From Syncephalis plumigaleata (taxonomy: Eukaryota > Zoopagomycota > Zoopagomycetes > Zoopagales > Piptocephalidaceae), in the NCBI GenBank assembly GCA_025201365.1, contig JAIXMF010000218.1, positions 1 through 23,135 of the forward strand: a DNA stretch of 23,135 bases. Direction: 5' to 3'. The notes beneath the pieces are model-generated. The model ran no database searches and had not been told where the DNA came from. It saw nothing but the letters and a program-made list of their open reading frames with translations. Each line of letters starts with the position of its first letter. Position 1 is the first letter of the stretch. Shown piece by piece: positions 1-9,504 of the stretch. The translations under genes and the position numbers were made by a program.

Positions 1-273
1 ATGATACTATGACAACAAGATGGATCGCATGGCTGGCAAGGTGGGAAATGAATACTTACAAATGGTTGCATTATTCGTAATATCGTTTTATTTTCTTACA
101 AATGGCCATTAACTCGATTGTATTTTGATTTAGGATCATCTTTAAACGAATTATTTGGATCTTATAGGAGAACATAGCGTGATACGCGTAGACAGTATGA
201 CAACGACACTTGGAACAATAGTTATGACTGATTCATCGACAATAGAAATAACAGTGTCATTCCGAGATGAGTC
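1..273. other. Host flank left of the retrotransposon, no gene seen
   Basis: No open frame of meaningful length. A GT-AG pair (GT after position 40, AG just before the GATCATC at about 134) could suggest an intron, but the flanking frames contain stops within a few codons, so I do not call exons. The last five bases, 269-273 (GAGTC), are the left copy of the element's target-site duplication. Confidence 0.5.
269..273. repeat. Target-site duplication, left copy (GAGTC)
   Basis: GAGTC abuts the TG of the 5' LTR and is repeated exactly at 6929-6933 after the CA of the 3' LTR. A 5-bp duplication is normal for Ty3/gypsy integrases. Confidence 0.93.
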
Positions 274-331
274 TGTTATGAATACGACAAGTTAACATAC
301 AAATATGTTACACTTGTCTCACTAATCCCAC

Positions 332-339
332 TATAAATA
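332..339 (+). promoter_or_regulatory. Putative LTR TATA box
   Basis: TATAAATA lies 58 bases into the LTR, so transcription would start about 25-35 bases downstream, near 360-375. That would make roughly the first 90 bases U3. The boundary is inferred; no initiator element was identified. Confidence 0.55.
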
Positions 340-418
340 TGATTACCTACTCATTATTAAATAAAGCATCAAGCGTTCTTTCCCTTTATTCAGTTTAGTT
401 TAGCTTCTTTAGCTTTAA

Positions 419-479
419 TAGCAAATACAGACGGACTTGTATTTGCTAGATTATTGTGGTGTAGACGGACTTACACCAC
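419..479 (+). other. Twin hairpins with identical GACGGACT loops (U5)
   Basis: Hairpin A: an 11-bp perfect stem, 419-429 paired with 438-448, loop 430-437 reading GACGGACT. Hairpin B: an 8-bp perfect stem, 456-463 paired with 472-479, loop 464-471 also GACGGACT. The two stems differ in sequence while the loops are identical, which argues for a selected loop rather than a simple duplication. If the TATA and AATAAA assignments are right, both lie downstream of R, in the 5' leader of the genomic RNA. The 3' LTR repeats them at 6763-6823. Function is unknown; packaging, dimerisation or protein binding are possibilities. Confidence 0.8.
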
Positions 480-586
480 TGTTTCTTTTTGTTTATATGA
501 TTATTTGTTTATTCGAGTTAGTTACAATAACTTCAAATTGATTTTCCAGGTCAAAGACCTCATCGTTTATTGCTTACGCTAACATA

Positions 587-604
587 TGGCGAGCACACCT
601 CGGG
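587..604 (+). other. Putative primer-binding site
   Basis: TGGCGAGCACACCTCGGG starts two bases after the 5' LTR. Its reverse complement ends in CCA, as a tRNA 3' end does, and can be parsed as T-stem 3' half CGAGG, acceptor 3' half TGTGCTC and discriminator G. Location and shape fit tRNA priming of minus-strand DNA. I cannot assign the tRNA without the host's tRNA set; a G discriminator is common in tRNA-Ser and tRNA-Asp. Confidence 0.7.
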
Positions 605-666
605 TTTAGTCATAATCCACGAGCCCGTATACCGCATATTCTTATTAGTTCATTTCATTCTACTCC

Positions 667-697
<31 letters not shown>

Positions 698-726
698 CTT
701 TTATTTATCTTATTAGCTCCTTCAGT

Positions 727-3700
727 ATGTCAACTTCACGGAGAATGAGTACTAGAAGCACTCCTGGTCATGATCCAAGCCCTCAATCCGACCATGATTC
801 AGCCAACGAGGACGCTTCATTGCCCATGAATACATACCCACAAGCAACATACGAAGTAGCGCCAACTTCTCCAATACAGGAAACTTTGGAGGAGACTGCA
901 CATCAATCACCACCTCATCCTGTGCAACTCGATACACACCAATCACCACCTCATTCTGTGCAACTCGATACGCACCAACCACCACCCCAACTTCCGCGTC
1001 AGCAAAATGAAGCGTATCACCCTGGTGCCACGAATGATTCACAGCCTCTCCCATTTATCCGCGGATGGTATGACTTCTTCCAAACAGAGCAGAGAGAAAA
1101 CAAGCTGGACGAAGCAGTGAATGCCATACACAATGGGCTTAATAGGTATAGCAAGCAGCAAAATACGGACACAACTAAGTGGTTCTTAGCGTCCATAGCT
1201 TACTCTATCGCATTCATAGCGTACAATCAAGAATGGGAGGAAGTGGAAGCGTTTTTTAATTGTGGTGCAACTAACTCATTGTGCCGTGTAAAGTCAATAC
1301 CAATTGCTGAGATGCCAGACCTCTACCATCTAACACGGGCTGTCAACAACGAAGGAAGTGTAACCGGTAAATCACGAGCTTCTTCTGTTAGGAACGAGCC
1401 GGATCCACAGCAGGAGGACACTACTTCGTCAAACGGGCACAGTGATAGCCCTCACCAACATCACACCACTCGTAACGCGCAACACACAAATGATCAATTA
1501 TTCAACGCTACTTGTTGCCGTTCTAACTACCTCCACGCTGATCCCGATGTATTCCGTTTCAATGGTAGTATACCACATGAAGATCCTATCAAGTGGTTGA
1601 AAACCTTTGAGTCAAATGCAAGATTCAGAAACATAAAGGAGGAACAAATGGTACACTACGTACGACTATATCTAGAAGAACGCGCTCTAGAATGGTACCA
1701 CTTGAGCAGCGCTACCATGACATGTTGGAGAAATACGGACGGTGGAAGTAAAATGGCGGAAAACTCATTCTGCAAGCAGTTCCTCGACACGTTTGTAAGC
1801 TCTAGCATGGAACAGATGTGGCATGACCAATATTACACTGCTAAGTTTGTTCGTGGCGACAATGTCAACACCTTTTCCAACAGGTTGCGTGAATTACACG
1901 AACGCTGCAGTATTAGTATTCCCATGGCAGAAGAAGGTCTTACAGCTCATTTCCGACGAAATCTACCTAAGGGCATAAAATCTATTTTGCTTTCTGACCT
2001 GCACCACATTCAAAGGACACAAAGCTCAAACAAGATTCCATTCAGTACATTGTTGGAAGCGGCGAAACGTGCAGAGTCTCAATTCATAGAAGTCAATGGC
2101 GTGACACAATACGAATTTAGTTGTGAACAGATAGAAAACCCACCCAAGTCAACAAAGTATGCAGTGTCATGTTATTGCGTCCAGTGGAAATATGTACCTG
2201 TCACAAACCAAGGAAACGTTACACGACAATCGCACTCACAGGCCACAAACCGCCCCAACGCGCGACGTAACGAACCGAACAAAATTCACTGTTTCAAATG
2301 TCAGATGCCCGGTCATTTCGCCAATCAGTGCCCAACGAATAGCAACAATAACCGGAGGACAGTGACGGTGAATGTCGCGACTGTTGCTAACGGAAGAACA
2401 CAGGTCCCACCCACGACTCATGACGGTAACACACCACAGTACGACGATGACGATGACGGATACAATTATGACGACGACGAGCCAGTGTTCATTCAACAGC
2501 CGAATGTGGACTTGCTACCTGGTGTCGCCGATACCAATAATGGTGGAGATCCGAATACCGGTGCGACTGTCCTAGTAGCCGACGAACTCACCACTCTGAG
2601 TATCCCGCGGAAGACACCTACAAAGACGTTAGTCACGATTAATGGACAGAAGGTAGCAGCTATTCTCGACTCTGGTGCAACATCGTGTATTATTGGTTCA
2701 ACGTTTATGAAACGCCTCGGTATCACCATTACGAATCCTGTCCCTACACTCATTCGTGGCATAACGAGCGACGTCGTCTCAACGATGGGAGAAGTCAAGC
2801 AATTACCTGTACAATTTAGCACTCAAACAGCCTTTATTGACGCTACGGTAATTGACACGAATGACTTGGAGCTGTTGATTAGTAATGAATGGTTAGAGAA
2901 ACATGATGCAACGATTTCATTGGGCAAGAAATACATTGAACTCTCTATTAACGAGCAACGTGTCACACAACCGATATGGCGTGAAGAAGAGGACGTAGGC
3001 CAAGTGTTTGTCAGCAATCCCAAGCCAACGACTATACAGGAGATCCGTAACCTACAGCCTATCAATATTGCGGCGCATGGTCTATTGATCCTACCGCTAC
3101 GTAATACTACCTTCGATGCGCCACATCAACAAGTCAGTTACATTTTTGAAGCTGATCAAGCGACATTGCTGCCATTAGGAGTAACGCCCCTATTCGCATA
3201 CGGTCCACGTAAATCCATTCAGTTACCTTTCATCAATAATGGTGAACAAAGTATTGCAATACCGGCAAATACTCGATTAGGATGGATGGATGTTATCACC
3301 GAGTCGCCCAAAGTCATTAGATCGAAAGCCGATATAGAAGTGTATTTATCAACAATGGTAAACGGACAGGATTCAGCTACGACATTATTAGCAAAGGACG
3401 TCTTACCTGAAGTAGATAAAGAAGCCATACTTCGACAAATGGACTCGGAGCTCACGGAGAAACAGCGAGATCAGCTATTACAATTGTTGCTGCGTAACCA
3501 CGACCTCTTCGCTAGGGACTCGAAAGACCTAGGCCGTACAGACCTCGTTCAACATACAATCGACACAAACAACGCTCCCCCTATTCGCTGCCGTCCATAT
3601 CATTATTCCCCAAAGGACAACGAGTTCCTACAGAAGGAAATACAGGAAATGTTAACAAGAGGTGTTATTGAACCATCGGTTAGTCCATGGGCATTTCCCG

Positions 3701-5313
3701 TAGTTCTCGTCCGCAAGAAAGATGGCGATTTACGCTTTTGCGTGGATTATCGTAAGCTGAACAACGTTACACGGCGAGACGAGTATCCATTACCTAGAAT
3801 AAACGAGATATTCGATGCTATGCGAGGTGCTACTTGGTTTTCAGCTCTCGACCTCGCATCGGGATACTGGCAAGTGCAAATGTCTGACGAAGATAAGGAT
3901 AAGACAACCTTCATCACTCGACAAGGAACTTATCGCTTCAATGTAATGCCATTCGGTTTGACAAACGCACCAGCTACATTCCAACGATTAATGGATCAGG
4001 TTTATTCAGGACTACTATGGGTATCGGTATTCGTTTACCTGGACGATATTCAAGTGTTTGCGAGAACATTTGAAGAACATCTCATACGATTGGATGAAGC
4101 GCTTCAACGTCTGAGAACTGCTAACTTGAAATTAAAGTTAAGCAAATGTTCATTCGGTAAACGTGAGCTCACATTTTTAGGCTTCCGTACTGGGAGGGAA
4201 GGATTGAAGACCGATGAAGCTAAAGTTAAAGCTGTCGTCAATTGTCGTCCGCCTAAAAATGTCTCCGAATTACGTTCTATATTAGGATTGGCCTCGTATT
4301 ACAGACGCTTTGTGCCAAATTTTGCTAAACTCACGGCACCAATGAGAGTCCTGTTACAAAAGAACGTAGATTGGAAATGGACTACCGATCAACAAGCGGC
4401 ATTCGACGAGGTCAAGCAGTGCCTTACGGAAGCACCAATACTAGCGTATCCCGACTTCGACAAGCCATTCATTATTGAAGTTGATGCGTCGTACGATGGT
4501 TTTGGAGCAATTTTATCACAATGTGACGATAATAACAAGGAACATCCCGTAGTATACGCCAGCAGATCGACTCGACCGGAAGAGAAGAACCTAGCCACGG
4601 CTACAGAACTCGAAGCAGCTGCCGTAATTTGGGCATTAGAGTACTTTCGGCCATATGTACTCAGCAACGAAGTCGTAATTCGTACTGACCATCAAGCACT
4701 CGAATTTATCGCCAGAAACCAGCCGGTTAACAGGAAGTTTGCTAGATGGGCCTTCCATGTAGATGAATTTCGACCTGCTATCGAGTACAAGAAAGGCTTG
4801 AAGAATCGCAATGCCGATGCATTATCACGTCCACCCTTCGTCGGTGCTGTAGCTACTGATGCTCACGATGTCATTCTGCTCCTTTATAAGCGATTGACGG
4901 AAAGAGCAACACCTCCTATACGTGCTACGCCACACTCCGTAGGCTACGATTTGAGTGCCGCTACCGATTGTTGTATTTTACCCCGCGAACGTGTGAGGAT
5001 CCCTCTAGACTTAGCATTCGAGTTTAGTAAAAACTATATGGGCGAAATTCGTTCACGAAGTGGTCTGACTTATCGACATGGTCTAATTGCGTTAGCAGGC
5101 ACCATTGATCCTGATTTTCGCGGTAACGTTCATGTTATTCTACTCAACGTTGGTGACCGAGCCGTCGATATCAAACAAGGCGATCGAATTGCACAAATGG
5201 TACTCGTGGCCGTAGCCACACCAGAAGCGAGGGAAGTCAATGAATTGTCCGACACTACAAGAGGTATTAATGGTTTTGGGTCAACCGGTAAAACCCCACT
5301 TACTACCCAGTAA
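727..5313 (+). CDS. Gag-protease-RT-RNase H-dUTPase polyprotein
   Basis: A 1528-residue polyprotein. In order: a low-complexity N-terminus with a 12-residue tandem repeat (60-83); an unassigned region at 105-205; retrotransposon Gag about 270-455; a CCHC zinc knuckle C522-x2-C525-x4-H530-x4-C535; an acidic Asp/Tyr-rich linker 571-585; an aspartic protease with D648-S-G; reverse transcriptase about 950-1155 with D1042 and the YLDD box at 1104-1107; RNase H about 1248-1370 with D1253, E1296, D1321 and D1364; and dUTPase about 1380-1521. Gag and Pol are one frame with no frameshift, unlike most gypsy elements. The stop falls seven residues after the last dUTPase motif, and the integrase frame follows in the same phase. 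It should support reverse transcription in virus-like particles. The start is the first in-frame ATG; another Met follows at residue 7. Confidence 0.95.
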   Translation: MSTSRRMSTRSTPGHDPSPQSDHDSANEDASLPMNTYPQATYEVAPTSPIQETLEETAHQSPPHPVQLDTHQSPPHSVQLDTHQPPPQLPRQQNEAYHPGATNDSQPLPFIRGWYDFFQTEQRENKLDEAVNAIHNGLNRYSKQQNTDTTKWFLASIAYSIAFIAYNQEWEEVEAFFNCGATNSLCRVKSIPIAEMPDLYHLTRAVNNEGSVTGKSRASSVRNEPDPQQEDTTSSNGHSDSPHQHHTTRNAQHTNDQLFNATCCRSNYLHADPDVFRFNGSIPHEDPIKWLKTFESNARFRNIKEEQMVHYVRLYLEERALEWYHLSSATMTCWRNTDGGSKMAENSFCKQFLDTFVSSSMEQMWHDQYYTAKFVRGDNVNTFSNRLRELHERCSISIPMAEEGLTAHFRRNLPKGIKSILLSDLHHIQRTQSSNKIPFSTLLEAAKRAESQFIEVNGVTQYEFSCEQIENPPKSTKYAVSCYCVQWKYVPVTNQGNVTRQSHSQATNRPNARRNEPNKIHCFKCQMPGHFANQCPTNSNNNRRTVTVNVATVANGRTQVPPTTHDGNTPQYDDDDDGYNYDDDEPVFIQQPNVDLLPGVADTNNGGDPNTGATVLVADELTTLSIPRKTPTKTLVTINGQKVAAILDSGATSCIIGSTFMKRLGITITNPVPTLIRGITSDVVSTMGEVKQLPVQFSTQTAFIDATVIDTNDLELLISNEWLEKHDATISLGKKYIELSINEQRVTQPIWREEEDVGQVFVSNPKPTTIQEIRNLQPINIAAHGLLILPLRNTTFDAPHQQVSYIFEADQATLLPLGVTPLFAYGPRKSIQLPFINNGEQSIAIPANTRLGWMDVITESPKVIRSKADIEVYLSTMVNGQDSATTLLAKDVLPEVDKEAILRQMDSELTEKQRDQLLQLLLRNHDLFARDSKDLGRTDLVQHTIDTNNAPPIRCRPYHYSPKDNEFLQKEIQEMLTRGVIEPSVSPWAFPVVLVRKKDGDLRFCVDYRKLNNVTRRDEYPLPRINEIFDAMRGATWFSALDLASGYWQVQMSDEDKDKTTFITRQGTYRFNVMPFGLTNAPATFQRLMDQVYSGLLWVSVFVYLDDIQVFARTFEEHLIRLDEALQRLRTANLKLKLSKCSFGKRELTFLGFRTGREGLKTDEAKVKAVVNCRPPKNVSELRSILGLASYYRRFVPNFAKLTAPMRVLLQKNVDWKWTTDQQAAFDEVKQCLTEAPILAYPDFDKPFIIEVDASYDGFGAILSQCDDNNKEHPVVYASRSTRPEEKNLATATELEAAAVIWALEYFRPYVLSNEVVIRTDHQALEFIARNQPVNRKFARWAFHVDEFRPAIEYKKGLKNRNADALSRPPFVGAVATDAHDVILLLYKRLTERATPPIRATPHSVGYDLSAATDCCILPRERVRIPLDLAFEFSKNYMGEIRSRSGLTYRHGLIALAGTIDPDFRGNVHVILLNVGDRAVDIKQGDRIAQMVLVAVATPEAREVNELSDTTRGINGFGSTGKTPLTTQ
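4864..5289 (+). other. dUTPase domain within the pol ORF
   Basis: Residues about 1380-1521 of the polyprotein carry all five trimeric dUTPase motifs in order: I GYDLSAA (1406-1412), II RSRSGL (1442-1447), III GTIDPDFRGN (1458-1467), IV GDRIAQMVL (1485-1493) and V RGINGFGSTG (1512-1521). The motif I and III aspartates and the glycine-rich motif V phosphate loop are intact. Motif III has Phe1464 where Tyr is usual, a conservative change. The enzyme hydrolyses dUTP to dUMP and pyrophosphate, which would limit uracil in element cDNA. The position between RNase H and integrase is the one used by non-primate lentiviruses. Confidence 0.93.
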
Positions 5314-5319
5314 ACCAAG

Positions 5320-6639
5320 ATGGACGACGAGTTATATTCTAGTCTCGTCGTATACCTGCAGCATCGGAAGCTGCCCGAGGATATCTTACCTCAAAACATT
5401 TCCAATTTTATTCAGTTATCCCAGCGTTATTCCGTTAGTCTTAATTCTTTATTTTTTATTCAACCTCCCCCTAAACCCTTACTTCGCGTCGTTCCCTTTC
5501 GAGAAGCTCATTCTATTCTGAAATTACATCATGATGAAGCCGGTCATTTTGCCTTACAAAGTACCATGGAGCTCATACGTCGAAACTATTACTGGCCCGA
5601 TATGAAGACAGATATACAAGCTTATATTCGTGGCTGTCCCGCTTGTCAACTACGCGCTCGATCACAAAAGGTCCAACCATTAGTTCCCATTCCGGTAGTC
5701 GCTCCGTTCCATCGATTTAGCATTGATCTTATTATCTTACCTTTAAGCGCCACGCGTAAACGCTATGTGATCGTAGCAATCGATTGCTTAACTAAGTGGG
5801 TAGAAACTTGTGCGATTGCGAAGAAAACTTCAGCTCGAGTCGCCGACTTCATTCGTAAACAAATATTATTCCGCTTTGGCATCCCTTCCGAAGTACACAC
5901 AGATAACGGCTTGGAATTCGCCGGTGCTGTCAAAGTATTATTAGCTAAACACGATATAACCCACGTACACTCAAGTCCTTATCACCCACAGTCTAACGGT
6001 CTTGTGGAGCGTGTCAACCGTACGTTGAAAGAAGCTTTAGCTAAATATGTTACTAGTCAATCATCCACCACCAAGTGGTGCCAAATGCTAAACCATGTCA
6101 CCTACTGTTATAATATTCGCCGTCAAAGTACGACAGGATACTCACCCTTTGAACTTGTATATGGAATTCCACCTCGTACTACGGCTGATAACCTTTTCCC
6201 TACACACACCATCGCGAAACAACAAGATGAGTTCGCTAATACTATTTCTTCTTGGTCCCGAGCCGATCATGTAAATAAAATAAGAGAAGCGGCCAGTCAA
6301 CGACAAGTCAAAACACAGCAGAAGTCGGTAATGCGTCATGAGAAGAAGTTAACTCGACCTCGCGGCCCCGATAACTTAACTGTCGGACAACAAGTATGGA
6401 TCAAGAAGAATATTGCTGAACAACAACAACAAGATACGTTAGGTCCCTTATGGAGAGGGCCATCCACTATCATTGGTGATTTCCACAATGGCACATTTGT
6501 AGTGGAGACCTTAATAAACGGACGACGACATACTGAGTATGTTCATCGTGATCGACTACGCCCCTACTACCCCGAGTGGTCGAATACGCGGACGTATTCT
6601 TCAGTGGTCCCGGGAGATGTTATGAATACGACAAGTTAA
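5320..6639 (+). CDS. Integrase (second ORF)
   Basis: 439 residues in the same reading frame as the upstream polyprotein, separated by TAA-ACC-AAG. Its ATG has A at -3 and G at +4, a strong eukaryotic start context. The N-terminal zinc domain has His70/71, H76, C106 and C109. The catalytic core has D136, D195 (HTDNG) and E230 (NGLVER); D195 and E230 are separated by 34 residues rather than the usual 35. The C-terminal part has a GPY/F-like module (about 375-417, GPLWRGP to RLRPYYPE). It catalyses cDNA insertion. The last seven residues (VMNTTS preceded by a shared codon) and the stop lie in the 3' LTR. It could be made by stop readthrough or by reinitiation; a recent nonsense mutation in a once fused Pol is the alternative. 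Confidence 0.93.
   Translation: MDDELYSSLVVYLQHRKLPEDILPQNISNFIQLSQRYSVSLNSLFFIQPPPKPLLRVVPFREAHSILKLHHDEAGHFALQSTMELIRRNYYWPDMKTDIQAYIRGCPACQLRARSQKVQPLVPIPVVAPFHRFSIDLIILPLSATRKRYVIVAIDCLTKWVETCAIAKKTSARVADFIRKQILFRFGIPSEVHTDNGLEFAGAVKVLLAKHDITHVHSSPYHPQSNGLVERVNRTLKEALAKYVTSQSSTTKWCQMLNHVTYCYNIRRQSTTGYSPFELVYGIPPRTTADNLFPTHTIAKQQDEFANTISSWSRADHVNKIREAASQRQVKTQQKSVMRHEKKLTRPRGPDNLTVGQQVWIKKNIAEQQQQDTLGPLWRGPSTIIGDFHNGTFVVETLINGRRHTEYVHRDRLRPYYPEWSNTRTYSSVVPGDVMNTTS
6611..6617 (+). other. Putative polypurine tract
   Basis: CGGGAGA abuts the 3' LTR and contains six consecutive purines, in the position where plus-strand DNA priming starts. It is short compared with typical tracts and overlaps the integrase reading frame. 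Confidence 0.55.
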
Positions 6640-6928
6640 CATACAAATATGTTACACTTGTCTCACTAATCCCACTATAAATATGATTACCTACTCATTA
6701 TTAAATAAAGCATCAAGCGTTCTTTCCCTTTATTCAGTTTAGTTTAGCTTCTTTAGCTTTAATAGCAAATACAGACGGACTTGTATTTGCTAGATTATTG
6801 TGGTGTAGACGGACTTACACCACTGTTTCTTTTTGTTTATATGATTATTTGTTTATTCGAGTTAGTTACAATAACTTCAAATTGATTTTCCAGGTCAAAG
6901 ACCTCATCGTTTATTGCTTACGCTAACA
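6618..6928 (+). repeat. 3' LTR
   Basis: 311 bp, read as identical to the 5' LTR. The integrase ORF ends inside it at 6637-6639. TATA-like box at 6676-6683, AATAAA at 6704-6709 (probable polyadenylation signal of the element) and the twin GACGGACT hairpins at 6763-6823. Confidence 0.97.
6704..6709 (+). terminator. Putative LTR polyadenylation signal
   Basis: AATAAA 87 bases into the 3' LTR. Cleavage 10-30 bases downstream would put the end of R around 6720-6740, upstream of both twin hairpins. Confidence 0.5.
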
Positions 6929-6933
6929 GAGTC
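6929..6933. repeat. Target-site duplication, right copy (GAGTC)
   Basis: Exact match to 269-273, immediately after the terminal CA of the 3' LTR. Confidence 0.93.
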
Positions 6934-7756
6934 AATTAGCCAATTGACACATTAGTGGATGTCGTGACAAGTGCGTAGTAGATCATAGATTTACGCATTA
7001 TTGGGATCTTTTTTAGTTCGGATCTTTTTTGCATGTTATGTCATTGCCATGTCAAACGATCAATAGCCACGTGCCATTATGGTCTAGTATGTCAATGGAC
7101 ATTCAGCGTTGTATTCCAATTTAGTCATGCAACGCACTATTAATTCTATAACAGATAGAATAGTTCTAAACAGTGTATATAGTGAATACTGATGATGATG
7201 GTGGTGATGATGTAGATGATTAATCATGTTAGTAGAATGATTAGTGATGTGTTTGCGCAATATGTGTGTATAAAAATAACCAGGCTCAATTGGTAATTGT
7301 GATACACTCTGTTTACTCCGATTACCAATGGTTATTGACTGTAAAATGTCCATCTTACTAATCAGTATTTCTATCAGTATAGACTGATGTACATTAATCA
7401 TTTGGTATGTGTAGATACGCTTGGCGTCTAGTCAGTACATAAAATAGGCTAGCTGACTCGAGATAACCGCCACTGCCAATCTACGCTTGTTGTTCTAACA
7501 GGCATGATGATGATGATGATGATATAGATGACGATGATATAGATGACGATGAGGTGATCCTATTCGAAAAACATGCCATCACCTGGACACCAGCTGACAC
7601 GTTTACACTCCGTTGAATGTCACTGCACACACACACACGCATTTGTACAATACACACACATTCACAATGAGGTCCTGTATTCTCGCACTTTCCACTTTTA
7701 TCGCTATTCTCACTCACACTTACTCACATTAACATCGATCCCCCAAAATCATTAAC
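6934..7756. other. Intergenic region upstream of the ubiquitin fusion gene
   Basis: No convincing ORF. It holds GAT/ATG-type repeats around 7190-7220, (ATG)6 at 7504-7521 followed by two copies of a 15-base unit (7524-7538 and 7539-7553, one mismatch), and CA-rich stretches at 7626-7670. The retrotransposon end lies about 820 bp upstream of the next TATA box. Confidence 0.6.
7504..7553. repeat. (ATG)6 plus 15-base tandem duplication
   Basis: Six ATG units (7504-7521) run into two copies of ATAGATGACGATGAT (7524-7538, and 7539-7553 with the last base changed). Intergenic, no gene. Confidence 0.9.
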
Positions 7757-7764
7757 TATAAAAG
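7757..7764 (+). promoter_or_regulatory. Putative TATA box of the ubiquitin fusion gene
   Basis: TATAAAAG is followed by a long pyrimidine-rich stretch and then the ubiquitin ORF 852 bases downstream. The distance implies either a long leader, a leader with a spliced intron, or a second nearer start that I did not find. Confidence 0.4.
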
Positions 7765-7789
7765 ACCGTCCTTCGCTGCCAATCGTCTG

Positions 7790-9504
<1,715 letters not shown>

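Larger units (their letters stand above)
274..584 (+). repeat. 5' LTR
   Basis: 311 bp, begins TGTTA and ends TAACA, a 5-bp inverted terminal repeat. It contains a TATA-like box (332-339) and AATAAA (360-365). Four potential stem-loops are visible: 293-310 (7 bp), 419-448 (11 bp), 456-479 (8 bp) and 548-560 (5 bp, loop AAA). The copy at 6618-6928 is the same at offset +6344. Confidence 0.97.
274..6928 (+). mobile_element. Complete Ty3/gypsy LTR retrotransposon with dUTPase
   Basis: A 6655-bp element bounded by two 311-bp direct LTRs (274-584 and 6618-6928) that I read as identical base for base. The ends are TGTTA...TAACA, and 5-bp target duplications GAGTC flank it at 269-273 and 6929-6933. 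Inside are a primer-binding site, a Gag-protease-RT-RNase H-dUTPase ORF (727-5313), an integrase ORF (5320-6639) and a short purine tract before the 3' LTR. The order RT-RNase H-(dUTPase)-integrase is that of Ty3/gypsy (Metaviridae), not Ty1/copia. No chromodomain or envelope ORF is seen. Identical LTRs and intact motifs indicate recent insertion. The single TAA between the ORFs could be programmed or a new mutation. Confidence 0.97.

Noticed and set aside
1-180. Possible terminal exon-intron-exon structure at the left edge
   Set aside because: GT and AG sites exist, but every frame combination I tried meets a stop in one of the two exons within a few codons.
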